Assembly (NCBI RefSeq): GCF_014196225.1
Contig: NZ_JACIDI010000009.1
Coordinates: 62,001 to 126,000 of the forward strand
DNA from: Bacteroides pyogenes
GTDB lineage: Bacteria > Bacteroidota > Bacteroidia > Bacteroidales > Bacteroidaceae
Length of the DNA: 64,000 bases
Reading direction: 5' to 3'
In this document: in pieces, positions 53,488-62,326 of the stretch
Numbering within the stretch: position 1 is the first letter of the stretch
Layout of the letters: each line of letters starts with the position of its first letter
The notes under the pieces: model-generated
Told to the model about the DNA's origin: nothing
Seen by the model: the letters and a program-made list of their open reading frames with translations, nothing else
Databases searched by the model: none
Position numbers and translations under genes: made by a program

Positions 53488-53641
53488 GCTTTATATATAG
53501 GGCTACCCCGATAAGCATATATAGCCACCGTGATAAGCATATATGGCTACCACGGTGGGCATATATGGCTACCGCGCTGTATATATATAGCTACCGCGGT
53601 GAGTATATATAGACAGCACACCGGGCATATATACTCGGCAG
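53488..53641. repeat. 22-bp-period palindromic array (second copy)
   Basis: Seven units start at 53488, 53510, 53532, 53554, 53576, 53598 and 53620, each exactly 22 bp. Units approach the palindrome GGTRGSCATATATGSCYACC plus two linker bases. The last unit and what follows resemble, in opposite orientation, the left end of the 26.2-kb array. It lies about 95 bp before the SusC 2 -7 box. Confidence 0.9.
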
Positions 53642-53736
53642 ATTGGGGAAAAAGAGGCCGGCATATCGGAAAAATACACAAGAAAGCGGAAAAACAAATA
53701 AAAACACAATTTATAGGTTTTTATTCTTTTTCTTTC

Positions 53737-53744
53737 TATATTTG
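53737..53744 (+). promoter_or_regulatory. -7 box of SusC 2
   Basis: TATATTTG (TAnnTTTG), 34 bp before the expected SusC start at 53778. Confidence 0.5.
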
Positions 53745-53777
53745 CCCCGAATAGTTAAATTAAATTCAAAATAACTT

Positions 53778-56700
53778 ATGAGAAAAAACACGATTTTAAA
53801 GGCGCTCTTCATCTCCGCCTATTTATTGACATGGGGGGGGGGGTATTTGACTGTGTGTCAAATACTTACGCCAGTAATTCAACCGAAAAACATGCACAGC
53901 AGCAACTACACACCGTAAAAGGTGTCGTAAGCGATCAGGCGGGAGCCATCATAGGAGCTTCCGTCGTTGTAAAAGGCACGCAGAAAGGTGTAATAAGCAA
54001 CTTAGAAGGTGCTTACGTCCTGACAGGGGTAAAAATAGGAGACATTATCGAAGTTTCCTATATAGGCTATACCACTTTAAACGTCAAATACAACGGCGAA
54101 CAGACGCTGAACTTCTTGCTTCAGGAGGAATCGCAGACCTTGGGCGAAGTAGTGGTAACGGGATACGGCGGTGTTCAGAAGGCCAAAACCATGACAGCCT
54201 CAGCATCTGTGGTGAAGGTAACAGAACTTGCCAAGCTGCCTGTAATATCAATCTCCGAAGGACTCGGCGGACGCGTTACAGGCGTCATCACCCAGCAGAG
54301 TTCGGGTGCTCCGGGCGAAAATGTCCGGATATGGATTCGCGGCGGTGCGAATATCCTGTATGTAATCGATGATGTGGTAATGGAGCCTGATCAGGGTAAC
54401 GCTTTTTTCAACCGTTTGCGTCCGGACGATATTGCATCCATGTCAATATTGAAGGATGCTTCGGCCACCGCCGTATATGGGCCCAGAGCAGCGAACGGAG
54501 TAGTAGTGATTTCTACCAAACGCGGTCAGGATGGCAATCCTACCATCACAGTGAACCAGAAACTTTCCATCATGACTCCCGCCTACCGGGCAAAAGGACT
54601 AAGCTCCTACGAATATGCACAGTTGCGCAATGAGGTAGCATTTGCAGCATATCAGGAAAGCCCGACATTCAATAACATCGAATTATCCAAATACTACATG
54701 GGCGACCTTTGGCAAAAAGGATACAACCGCGAAGAGATACGAGACATGGTGAATGAAAAATACAACATGCAATATTCGATAAACGATATCAACGACTTGT
54801 TCAATCCATTCAAAACAGAAGGAGGAAATATTCAGGACTACTATTCTTCCTACGATCCTTGGAAGATGTTCGACCACACACAGCCTATGTATCAGACCAA
54901 CGTAAGCCTGCGGGGAGGCAGCGAACGACTGAAGTATTATTCAAGCCTCGGATATATGGATCATCAGGGTATCAGTAGCAACTATACCTACGAACAAATC
55001 AATTTTGTGCTCAATACAGACGCTTACCTGCTGAAAGACAAAAGCCTGAAATTCACCATGAATCTGAATGGCAATACGAGTACTCAAAAAAGGCCTGCCA
55101 TCGGAGAACAGGTTTTCAACAATGCAATGTATGGAGACTGGATGCCCAAGAGACCTGCACAATGGAGTACGGGGCTTCCGAAAAAAGGATCGGTAGACGC
55201 GTTATTGAAAACAGGATTCGACGATACGGAAGCATACCGGTTTCAAATGAACAGCGCGTTGAAATGGAATTTACCTTGGATAGAAGGATTGTCGGCTACG
55301 GCAAGTGTAAACTTTACCACGTCTTACCAGACCAGGCGAAAATTCGACCACGACCAAGAGAATGTATACGACACCCCTTATGCTTCGGCACCTGCGTCAT
55401 ACAACGCCGTCAATGCCAAAATGCACCAGCGATGGGATAAGTACAAGCTGGCAACCGGTATCTTCCAATTGGATTATTCGCGTTCCATCGGCAAGCACAA
55501 TCTATCGGTAATGGGCAACTATCAAAGCCAGATCCGGAAAACGAACTGGACTTCGGCCGAGAAGAAAGGGTATCCCACCACACTGGCTCCACAAATCGAC
55601 CTTGGAGCCGAAATGGTATCCAACGGAGGAAACTCTACCGAATGGGGATCTGCCTCATACATCGGACGTGTCACCTACGATTATGCCAATAAATATTTGT
55701 TCCAATACAGCGCCAACTATAACGGTTCGCTAAGCTACAGCCCGAACAAGCGCTGGGGATATTTCCAAGCCTTTTCTTTGGGATGGGTTGCTTCCGAAGA
55801 ATCTTGGTTCAAAGCTATGGTGAGCCCGAATATTGTAAACATGCTGAAGCTGCGCGGAGGATTCGGATTGGTAGGAAATGAAGTAGGAGCTCCTTTCTCT
55901 TTCCTTACGCAGTATTCTCAAAGAGATAATCGCGTATTATTCGGAGATAACATGACTCCCAACGTAGGCTGGTACGTATCCAGTATAGCCAACGATTTGA
56001 AATGGTCGAGCAGCAAGCAGCTCGGAGTCGGGTTGGACTTCGGATTAGCAAACAACCGTCTGTCCGGTTCTTTCGACACCTTCCTATATTTAAACAAGGG
56101 CGATGCAATGAACATGACCGATGACATGATCCGGGCAGACATCTTGGGTATGCCTAATGTGCCTAAAATAAACGCACCCTACACAACCTCACGGAAAGGG
56201 GGATTCGAACTGTCATTGAATTGGCAGGACAAAATCGGCAAAGTGGGATACCGGATTGGGTTGAACTATTCATATTGGGATGAGCGAGTGACCCGACACA
56301 CCAATACCAGCACCGACTACTGGTCACCGACTTTTGATTACATCGGTAAACGTTGGATGCATCCGGTTTATCCTTTGGGAGTAGGAACCAAAGGGCTATA
56401 CGGCAGTTGGCAGGAAATGTATAACGGAGTTTTGCGCACCGACCGCAATATAGCATTAGGTACCCCTATACTCGACGACTTGAATGGAGACGGACGTGCC
56501 ATGAACGACTATAAGACATTCAGCAATCCCGGCATGACACCTCTGACCCAATACGGAGTGACTTTGGGCGCCAATTGGCAAGGATTTGATCTCGAACTGT
56601 TCTTCCAAGGTGCGACCAATGTATCGGGAGCCATGCCCTCACCTCTGCGCAGCCAGCAGTCATATATGTGGAACTACGGACAATATGCGTTCCAAAACGC

Positions 56701-57064
56701 ATATACTCCAAGCAATCCTGACGTGAACGCAGCCATTCCGACCCCTATGCCCGAAGGAAACGGATTCGGATACTGGTATATCGATATTTGGGCATTCGAC
56801 GCTTCTTACCTGAAGCTAAAGAACATCAGCCTGCGCTACGACATGAAGAGATATCTGCTAAGGAAAGCAAGATTCATTCAAGGATTAGATCTTAGCTTTG
56901 TGGTAACCAACGCTTTTACATGGACAAAGAAATCATATCCGCTGAAAGGATTGCAAGATCCGGAATTCATCACCACCGGTTCTTCCATCTGGGCTACCAA
57001 CGGAACATTGGGAAGCTACCCAACACAGCGTTCATATACTTTAGGCATCACTGTAACTTTATAA
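53778..57064 (+). CDS. SusC/RagA-family transporter (locus 2), out of frame at a G tract
   Basis: A SusC-type transporter of about 1095 residues if read through. ATG 53778 begins a normal signal peptide (MRKNTILKALFISAYLLT), but the 11-G tract at 53833-53843 puts it out of frame with the body; 9 or 12 G would restore it. The in-frame body begins only at 53831 (MGGGVFD), without a leader. Downstream are the carboxypeptidase-D-like domain (HTVKGVVSDQAGAIIGASVV), the plug (GEVVVTGYGGVQKAKTMTAS, IRGGANILYVIDDV) and the barrel ending YTLGITVTL. No other disruption was seen. Confidence 0.88.
53833..53843 (+). repeat. Poly-G tract (11 G) in the SusC 2 signal peptide
   Basis: Eleven consecutive G between acat and tattt, located inside codons 19-22 of the SusC 2 reading frame. 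The length decides whether the signal peptide joins the transporter. Confidence 0.95.
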
Positions 57065-57074
57065 ACATACTGAC

Positions 57075-59063
57075 ATGAAAAATAAGATAAATATAAAGAA
57101 AATTTTAGTTGCCGGACTATACGGTTCATTTCTGATGGGCATCATTACGGCCTGCGACCCGTTGGGCATAGAGCCCACTAACAAAGTGGACGAAGAGCGC
57201 TTCTGGCTGAACGCCGAACTCGCCCGCTCTTACGTAAACGATTTCTACTTCTTCACTCCCACCGGAGCCGGCGATACGTTCCAATCCGAACAATGGTCAG
57301 ACAATTGTCAGGGAAACTACGAGCAGGATTGGAACACATACCGGCAAGAGAACTTCACCAAGCGACTCTATGATGAAAACTCAGGAATTTCAGTTTTCTC
57401 AGCTCCATGGACAGCTGCTTACAAATATATTTATAACATAAATCTGGGGATTGAGAAAATAAGCTCTTCAGCAGCCTTGCCTGAAAACTTGAAGAATCAG
57501 CTATTGGGAGAATGTTATTTTTTCCGTGCTTTCGTTTATTTCGATATGGAAAAATTCTGGGGAACCGTGCCATATGTGGACAGAGCGCTGAAAATTACAG
57601 ACGACACCTATCTCCCGCAAATCAAACGCGAAGCTCTTTTCGATCATATACTTGCCGACCTGAAAAAATCGATCGAATATTTTGACGCGTATAAAGGAGG
57701 AACTTCCACAGGCATGGTGAACAGGAACGTGGCCCGGGCATTCATTTCGCGCGTCGCCTTATATGCGGCGAATGCAGCGGAGGCTTCGGCAAAGGGGCTG
57801 TATACGGATGACGAAAATGGGCTGTTCAAGTTTGAGAAAAAAGCCGATGGATATTACCAGACCGCTTATGATGCAGCCAAAGATTTGATAGGCAAATACA
57901 GTTTGGAGGCTAACTACGAAAACTTATTTACCAGCCAGACAGCACATACCAGCAAAGAAGCCATCTGGCCTGTAATGTTCAAAGAAAACCAGCGCGGAGG
58001 GTTCAACCCGACAGCCAAAAACGGGCCTGACGATTTATATTACGGAAGTACAAAAGAGAAAACCCACTCGTGGGAATTTCGCTCCGGATTATTCCCCACT
58101 CAGGACTTGGTGGATTGCTACCTGCAAAAGGACGAAAAGGACGGCAAGTGGAAAAAATGGTGGGAAACTTCACAAGCCCAAGAAATGAAAATAAAGCAAA
58201 ATGCCGAAGGAGAAATCTCAGGAGAAAGCGCCGATTACCGCAACATTTTCAAGAATCGCGATAAACGATTCTATGCAACAATCACCTACGACGGCGCTTA
58301 TATGGGACCGGAAACAAACGACAACCGCTACATAATCCAAACATGGATAGACAACACCAATCCGGTGGTTTCGCTGAAATACAGCGCTCTACACACGGGG
58401 TACAAATATCTGGATAAAATGAGCTCCGCACCCATCAACAGAGGCTCTGCGCAAACTATCACAGGCTATTACTCCAGAAAATATTCCCACTTCGACAAAT
58501 ATAATGATGACGGTAAGTTCGATCGCAATACCCAGCGTCAAACTTGCTACTTCAACATCCGCTATGCCGAAGTCCTGTTGAATTGCGCCGAAGCCGGGAT
58601 CAAACTGAATAAAGCCGATGCCAAAGGGTATATCAACGAGATACGGCGACGTGCCGGACTCTCAGACTATGACGGGAATGACTTATGGGAAGAAATGAAA
58701 CTTCAACGTCGCTTGGAATTTGCTTTCGAATGTCCCGGATTCCGCTATTTCGACTTGTTAAGATGGGGAGAATCTGAAGGAAAAACAACCATCGACGAAT
58801 TGAATACGCCTTCCAGAGGACTGTGGATATTCAGAAAAGGCATCGAAAGTGAAAAAGTAGAAGAAAAAGGATATCCGGTAGAACCGGGTGAACAAGGCTA
58901 TTTCACTCCGAAGTTTGAAACTTTCGTCATGCCCTATTCATACTACACAAGGAAGTTTGACAATGCAAGATTCTATTTTGTTCCCTTCTCTGCAACAACG
59001 CTTAAAGATTATAAACAGTTGCAGCAGAACCCGGGATGGAAAGATTATAATTACAACAACTAA
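57075..59063 (+). CDS. SusD/RagB-family lipoprotein (locus 2)
   Basis: A 662-residue SusD-like lipoprotein, at the long end for the family. The signal ends SFLMGIITACDPLGIEPTNK (Cys near residue 27). TPR-like helices (LLGECYFFRAFVYFDMEKFW) and the C-terminal substrate domain (EMKLQRRLEFAFECPGFRYF, DLLRWGE) are present. It follows SusC 2 by 10 bp. The cargo is unknown; no enzyme gene lies in the locus. Confidence 0.92.
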   Translation: MKNKINIKKILVAGLYGSFLMGIITACDPLGIEPTNKVDEERFWLNAELARSYVNDFYFFTPTGAGDTFQSEQWSDNCQGNYEQDWNTYRQENFTKRLYDENSGISVFSAPWTAAYKYIYNINLGIEKISSSAALPENLKNQLLGECYFFRAFVYFDMEKFWGTVPYVDRALKITDDTYLPQIKREALFDHILADLKKSIEYFDAYKGGTSTGMVNRNVARAFISRVALYAANAAEASAKGLYTDDENGLFKFEKKADGYYQTAYDAAKDLIGKYSLEANYENLFTSQTAHTSKEAIWPVMFKENQRGGFNPTAKNGPDDLYYGSTKEKTHSWEFRSGLFPTQDLVDCYLQKDEKDGKWKKWWETSQAQEMKIKQNAEGEISGESADYRNIFKNRDKRFYATITYDGAYMGPETNDNRYIIQTWIDNTNPVVSLKYSALHTGYKYLDKMSSAPINRGSAQTITGYYSRKYSHFDKYNDDGKFDRNTQRQTCYFNIRYAEVLLNCAEAGIKLNKADAKGYINEIRRRAGLSDYDGNDLWEEMKLQRRLEFAFECPGFRYFDLLRWGESEGKTTIDELNTPSRGLWIFRKGIESEKVEEKGYPVEPGEQGYFTPKFETFVMPYSYYTRKFDNARFYFVPFSATTLKDYKQLQQNPGWKDYNYNN

Positions 59064-59071
59064 CAAAAAAA

Positions 59072-59809
59072 ATGACAACTATGATAAATAAATTATTTAC
59101 CAAAAGATATGTCGGAATTTCCCTTATATGCGGACTCTTGACTTTTACGGGCTGCGAAGCGGATTTGACTTACGAAGAAGCGCCCGAATCAGCTTATTCG
59201 GAGGTTGGTGTCAGCAATTTTGCTGTTAGATCCAGAGAGTTGTTTGAAAATAAAATATACGCAGTCAATTGGAATAAATGGGTTGACAACTACTTGGACA
59301 CACGATTGATCGGATCTACCCAAACGGGAAAGTGGAAAAATGAAACGGGAGCAGATGTAACGCTAAGCAACGGAGCTTTGGTAAAAGCAGGAGAAACATT
59401 TGAAATAAAACCCATGACCGTTGAAGATTTAGCAGACGCACCTGAAGGCAAATTGCATGTGTTGACAATTTTGGTTAACGATCACGCAACATACTCAACC
59501 CCTAACAAAGGATATCTGTTCGACGGCAGTAAGTTCTCGGGCGATTTCACTTTGGTAGATCCCAAGGACAATCGCTCAGAGAAAGTCAAACTTCCTGTCA
59601 GAAAAAATGAGATCATAGGAGAGTTCTATTTGGTATCTCCGTTCAACTGCGTGGTCGAGCGAGTAGGAGATGCTCCGAAATTAGGCCAACCGGGAGACTA
59701 TTCTGTCCCTCACCGGTATCTGGTGAAAAACATTTGCTTTCGTCCGGCAGGTGTCGAACAATATAAGCGCTTGTATGAAGTACGCATAATATTTTATCCG
59801 GGCAAATAA
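59072..59809 (+). CDS. SusCD-associated lipoprotein of unknown family
   Basis: A 245-residue lipoprotein (signal ICGLLTFTGCEADLTYEEAP). The mature part is probably all-beta, with paired strands such as RNEIIGEFYLVSPFNCVVERV-like sequence near residue 180. ATG 59081 (MINKLFTK) is an equally good start. It is the third gene of SusCD locus 2, 8 bp after SusD, so it is likely a surface-exposed binding accessory. I do not recognise the family. Confidence 0.7.
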   Translation: MTTMINKLFTKRYVGISLICGLLTFTGCEADLTYEEAPESAYSEVGVSNFAVRSRELFENKIYAVNWNKWVDNYLDTRLIGSTQTGKWKNETGADVTLSNGALVKAGETFEIKPMTVEDLADAPEGKLHVLTILVNDHATYSTPNKGYLFDGSKFSGDFTLVDPKDNRSEKVKLPVRKNEIIGEFYLVSPFNCVVERVGDAPKLGQPGDYSVPHRYLVKNICFRPAGVEQYKRLYEVRIIFYPGK

Positions 59810-59834
59810 TTAGTCTTATACGTTCTAAAAAAAG

Positions 59835-59890
59835 AGGAGGTGACGGCGTTTTGAAAAAGTGTTTTCACAACTCGACACCTCCTTTTATAT
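59835..59890 (+). terminator. Terminator after SusCD locus 2
   Basis: Outer stem aggaggtg (59835-59842) / cacctcct (59876-59883) and an inner stem tgaaaa/ttttca, followed by tttt. It separates the locus from the next gene. Confidence 0.7.
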
Positions 59891-59923
59891 CACTTTATCC
59901 TTAACCGGACAAATATATTTATA

Positions 59924-60580
59924 ATGAAACGATTCATATTTTCTCTCATCGGATGTCTCTGCCTTTTCCTTAATGCCCCGGCACAAAACGGTACAGCAGG
60001 CTCCGTATTCCTGTTCAAGAGTTTTCAGCAAGCTCGTGTCATATACAAAGACGGGAGACATTTTTCAGTTCCGCTCAATTACAATCTGGCTACTTCTTCA
60101 TACGTATTTATCGACAAGGCGGACGGTAAAGAAAAGGAGTTTTCCGAAGCAGAGCAGATTGCAGTCATACAGATAGATGACAGAACCTTTTTGATGAGAG
60201 CAGGAAAAGCGACCGAAATCATTCAGGCCGAACCGGAGTTCTATGTTTCTTATACGGGCAACATAAAAAAAAGACCTCACCAAATCTCGCATGGAGGAAC
60301 GACTGAAACCGCTTCAGTAGAAAGCTACTCAACAATAGCCGGCACAGGAATCATAGGAGGAGTGCGAATTAATGACGGAACGGTATCAACGATAAATAAA
60401 ACTTATGAGGCGAGAATAGGAGGAAAAATCAAACAATTTTACAACAAGAGAAGTTTCCTAAAGATTTTTCCTAAAGAAAAACGACTCTTGTTGAAAACAT
60501 TTATAGAAGAAAATAACATAAACTTCGATTCCATAGACGAAGTTTTAAAGCTGTATCGTTACACCATTATTAATATTTAA
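59924..60580 (+). CDS. Exported protein of unknown function
   Basis: A 218-residue protein with a signal peptide (about residues 1-20, LFLNAPAQ). The first half looks like a small beta domain (SVFLFKSFQQARVIYKDGRHF); the C-terminal third is basic and helical (KIFPKEKRLLLKTFIEENNI). I recognise no family. It follows the locus 2 terminator, so it is probably transcribed separately. Its end overlaps the 3' end of the convergent nucleoside kinase gene by 11 bp. Confidence 0.65.
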   Translation: MKRFIFSLIGCLCLFLNAPAQNGTAGSVFLFKSFQQARVIYKDGRHFSVPLNYNLATSSYVFIDKADGKEKEFSEAEQIAVIQIDDRTFLMRAGKATEIIQAEPEFYVSYTGNIKKRPHQISHGGTTETASVESYSTIAGTGIIGGVRINDGTVSTINKTYEARIGGKIKQFYNKRSFLKIFPKEKRLLLKTFIEENNINFDSIDEVLKLYRYTIINI

Positions 60581-62249
60581 AACTGCTTCCTCCCAAAAAT
60601 TCACGCAGCAATGAGGTAGGCGGAATTTCTTTGCCTCGTACAGGAGTGAAATACGAGATAAACTTCAGCAGCCGGTAGGCCTCGCTGTATTCGGGGCAAT
60701 TGCGCGGAACTCCCATCAAAATGGGTTCGGCATGGAGGCGCAACACGGCAAACTCGAAAAGCAAAGCGGAATTGAACATCACATCGGCATTCTCCTGATA
60801 GGGGAATATCCACTTATCCTCTCCGGCACGCACGCTGGGCCAGCGCGAAATGGTTTCGCGGGCGGAATATCCCCGGTAGTTGAAATCGCGAATGATACGG
60901 CGCAGCAACCGGTTGTCTGTGGTAGGAATCCAGTTGTGATCGTCGAGCGAAATGGTAGTCAGCGCCGAAACATATATTTTAAATTTCTTCCGGTCGTCGA
61001 TATGGGCTGTCAGCTTAGGGTTCAACGCATGAATGCCCTCCAGAATCAAAATCGTGTTTTCTCCGATTTTCAGCTTATCGCCCGTATATTCCTTCTTGCC
61101 CAACGCAAAGTTGAAACGGGGCAGTTGCACTTCTTCACCGCTGAGCAAAGCTCCCAGATGGTTGTTGAACAGATCGAGGTCGAGGGCGTAAAGCGATTCG
61201 TAATCATAGTTTCCGTTCTCGTCCAACGGCGTCTCTTCACGCTCTACAAAGTAGTCGTCGAGCGAAATGGAATACGGTCGCAGGCCGTTCGCCATCAACT
61301 GAATCGAAAGCCTTTTGCTGAATGTTGTTTTACCCGAAGAAGACGGGCCTGAAATGAGCACCAGCTTTACCCGGTTGCCGTTCTCGCCTCTATGGAAAAT
61401 GGTATCCGCAATCTGGGCTATCTTTTTTTCCTGCAAAGCCTCCGTCACATTGATAAGATCGGTGGCATAGCCTCTCTTGCATGCCAGATTCACATCGCCG
61501 GCGTTGTTCAGCCCCATGATATAATTCCAGTTCAGGTACTCTTTGAAGACATCCAGCATCTTTTCTTGCTTCACCACCTCTTCCAGAATCTCCGGATTTT
61601 CTTTGTTGGGGATGCGTAACAACAGCCCGTCGTAATAATTTACCAGATCGAACACCTTGAGATAGCCCGTGCTCGGAACCAAATTGCCATAGTAATAATC
61701 GACCGTATCGCCCAATGTATAATAATAAGTATAAAGCGAGCCGGAGGTTTCGAGCAGCCTGACCTTATCTTTCATTCCGCGTTCGCCGAAGACACGCACT
61801 GCCTCCGATGTCTGACATTCGATGCGGTGGTACGGAATATCTTCCTCTACGATTTCACGCATGCGCTTCTTAATGCTGTTCACATCTTCCGGCGTGATGG
61901 GACGGCCGATCCGCAGGTTGCAAAAATACCCTTTCGACACCGGATGCTCCACGTACAGCTTTCCCTGCGGAAAAATCTCGGTGATGGCTTTGAACAACAC
62001 AAAGCAAAGTGAGCGAACGTAGGTACGCATACCCGACGAATCTCTGACATCGAGAAACTCCACATCCTTATTGTTATAGACTCTGAATTTGAGCCCTTCG
62101 GCACGGTTATTTACCTTCGCGCTCACCACCTGATAAGGAAAATTAAGATTAAAACCGTGATAAATATCCAAAAGTGAGCTTCCGATAGGGAAATCTTTAT
62201 AATTATTATTATTTTTGCAGCAAATTCGTAACATCTGTGTCATGGACAT
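60570..62249 (-). CDS. Nucleoside (uridine) kinase with ThrRS-like N-terminal domains
   Basis: A 559-residue protein. The first ~250 residues resemble the TGS and second additional domain of threonyl-tRNA synthetase (KGYFCNLRIGRPITPEDVNSI). From about 290 there is a uridine kinase/phosphoribulokinase domain: Walker A GPSSSGKTTFSKRL, SLDDYFVEREETP, NFALGKKEY and LEGIHALNPKL. Long uridine-kinase-like proteins of this architecture are widespread in Bacteroidetes and Firmicutes; the in vivo substrate is uncertain. Starts at 62249 and 62243 (both ATG) are possible. Confidence 0.88.
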   Translation of the reverse strand: MSMTQMLRICCKNNNNYKDFPIGSSLLDIYHGFNLNFPYQVVSAKVNNRAEGLKFRVYNNKDVEFLDVRDSSGMRTYVRSLCFVLFKAITEIFPQGKLYVEHPVSKGYFCNLRIGRPITPEDVNSIKKRMREIVEEDIPYHRIECQTSEAVRVFGERGMKDKVRLLETSGSLYTYYYTLGDTVDYYYGNLVPSTGYLKVFDLVNYYDGLLLRIPNKENPEILEEVVKQEKMLDVFKEYLNWNYIMGLNNAGDVNLACKRGYATDLINVTEALQEKKIAQIADTIFHRGENGNRVKLVLISGPSSSGKTTFSKRLSIQLMANGLRPYSISLDDYFVEREETPLDENGNYDYESLYALDLDLFNNHLGALLSGEEVQLPRFNFALGKKEYTGDKLKIGENTILILEGIHALNPKLTAHIDDRKKFKIYVSALTTISLDDHNWIPTTDNRLLRRIIRDFNYRGYSARETISRWPSVRAGEDKWIFPYQENADVMFNSALLFEFAVLRLHAEPILMGVPRNCPEYSEAYRLLKFISYFTPVRGKEIPPTSLLREFLGGSSFKY

Positions 62250-62326
62250 TCTTTATTAAAGTGGTACATGGGACTAATATACTTACTAATCGGTCAGAGA
62301 ACAAACAACCATTAAAAATTTTATAG

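Larger units (their letters stand above)
53013..53777. other. Intergenic region pepP / SusC 2
   Basis: 765 bp without a convincing gene. In order: a terminator-like hairpin (53263-53325), a pentanucleotide repeat (53325-53359), an inverted repeat atgtaaca/tgttacat (53371-53378, 53393-53400), the 22-bp-period array (53488-53641) and the -7 box TATATTTG (53737-53744) of SusC 2. Short frames across it follow the repeats. Confidence 0.65.

Noticed and set aside
53073..53612. 179-codon frame across the microsatellite and 22-bp array
   Set aside because: The translated sequence is only the repeats (CCAMLCCAML and similar).
26233..53641. 22-bp arrays as CRISPR
   Set aside because: There are no unique spacers; the whole 22-bp unit repeats, with only two linker bases between palindromes.
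53778..57064. SusC 2 as a simple pseudogene
   Set aside because: The only defect is the length of a homopolymer tract, which is readily reversible; the remaining frame is full length with all family motifs.
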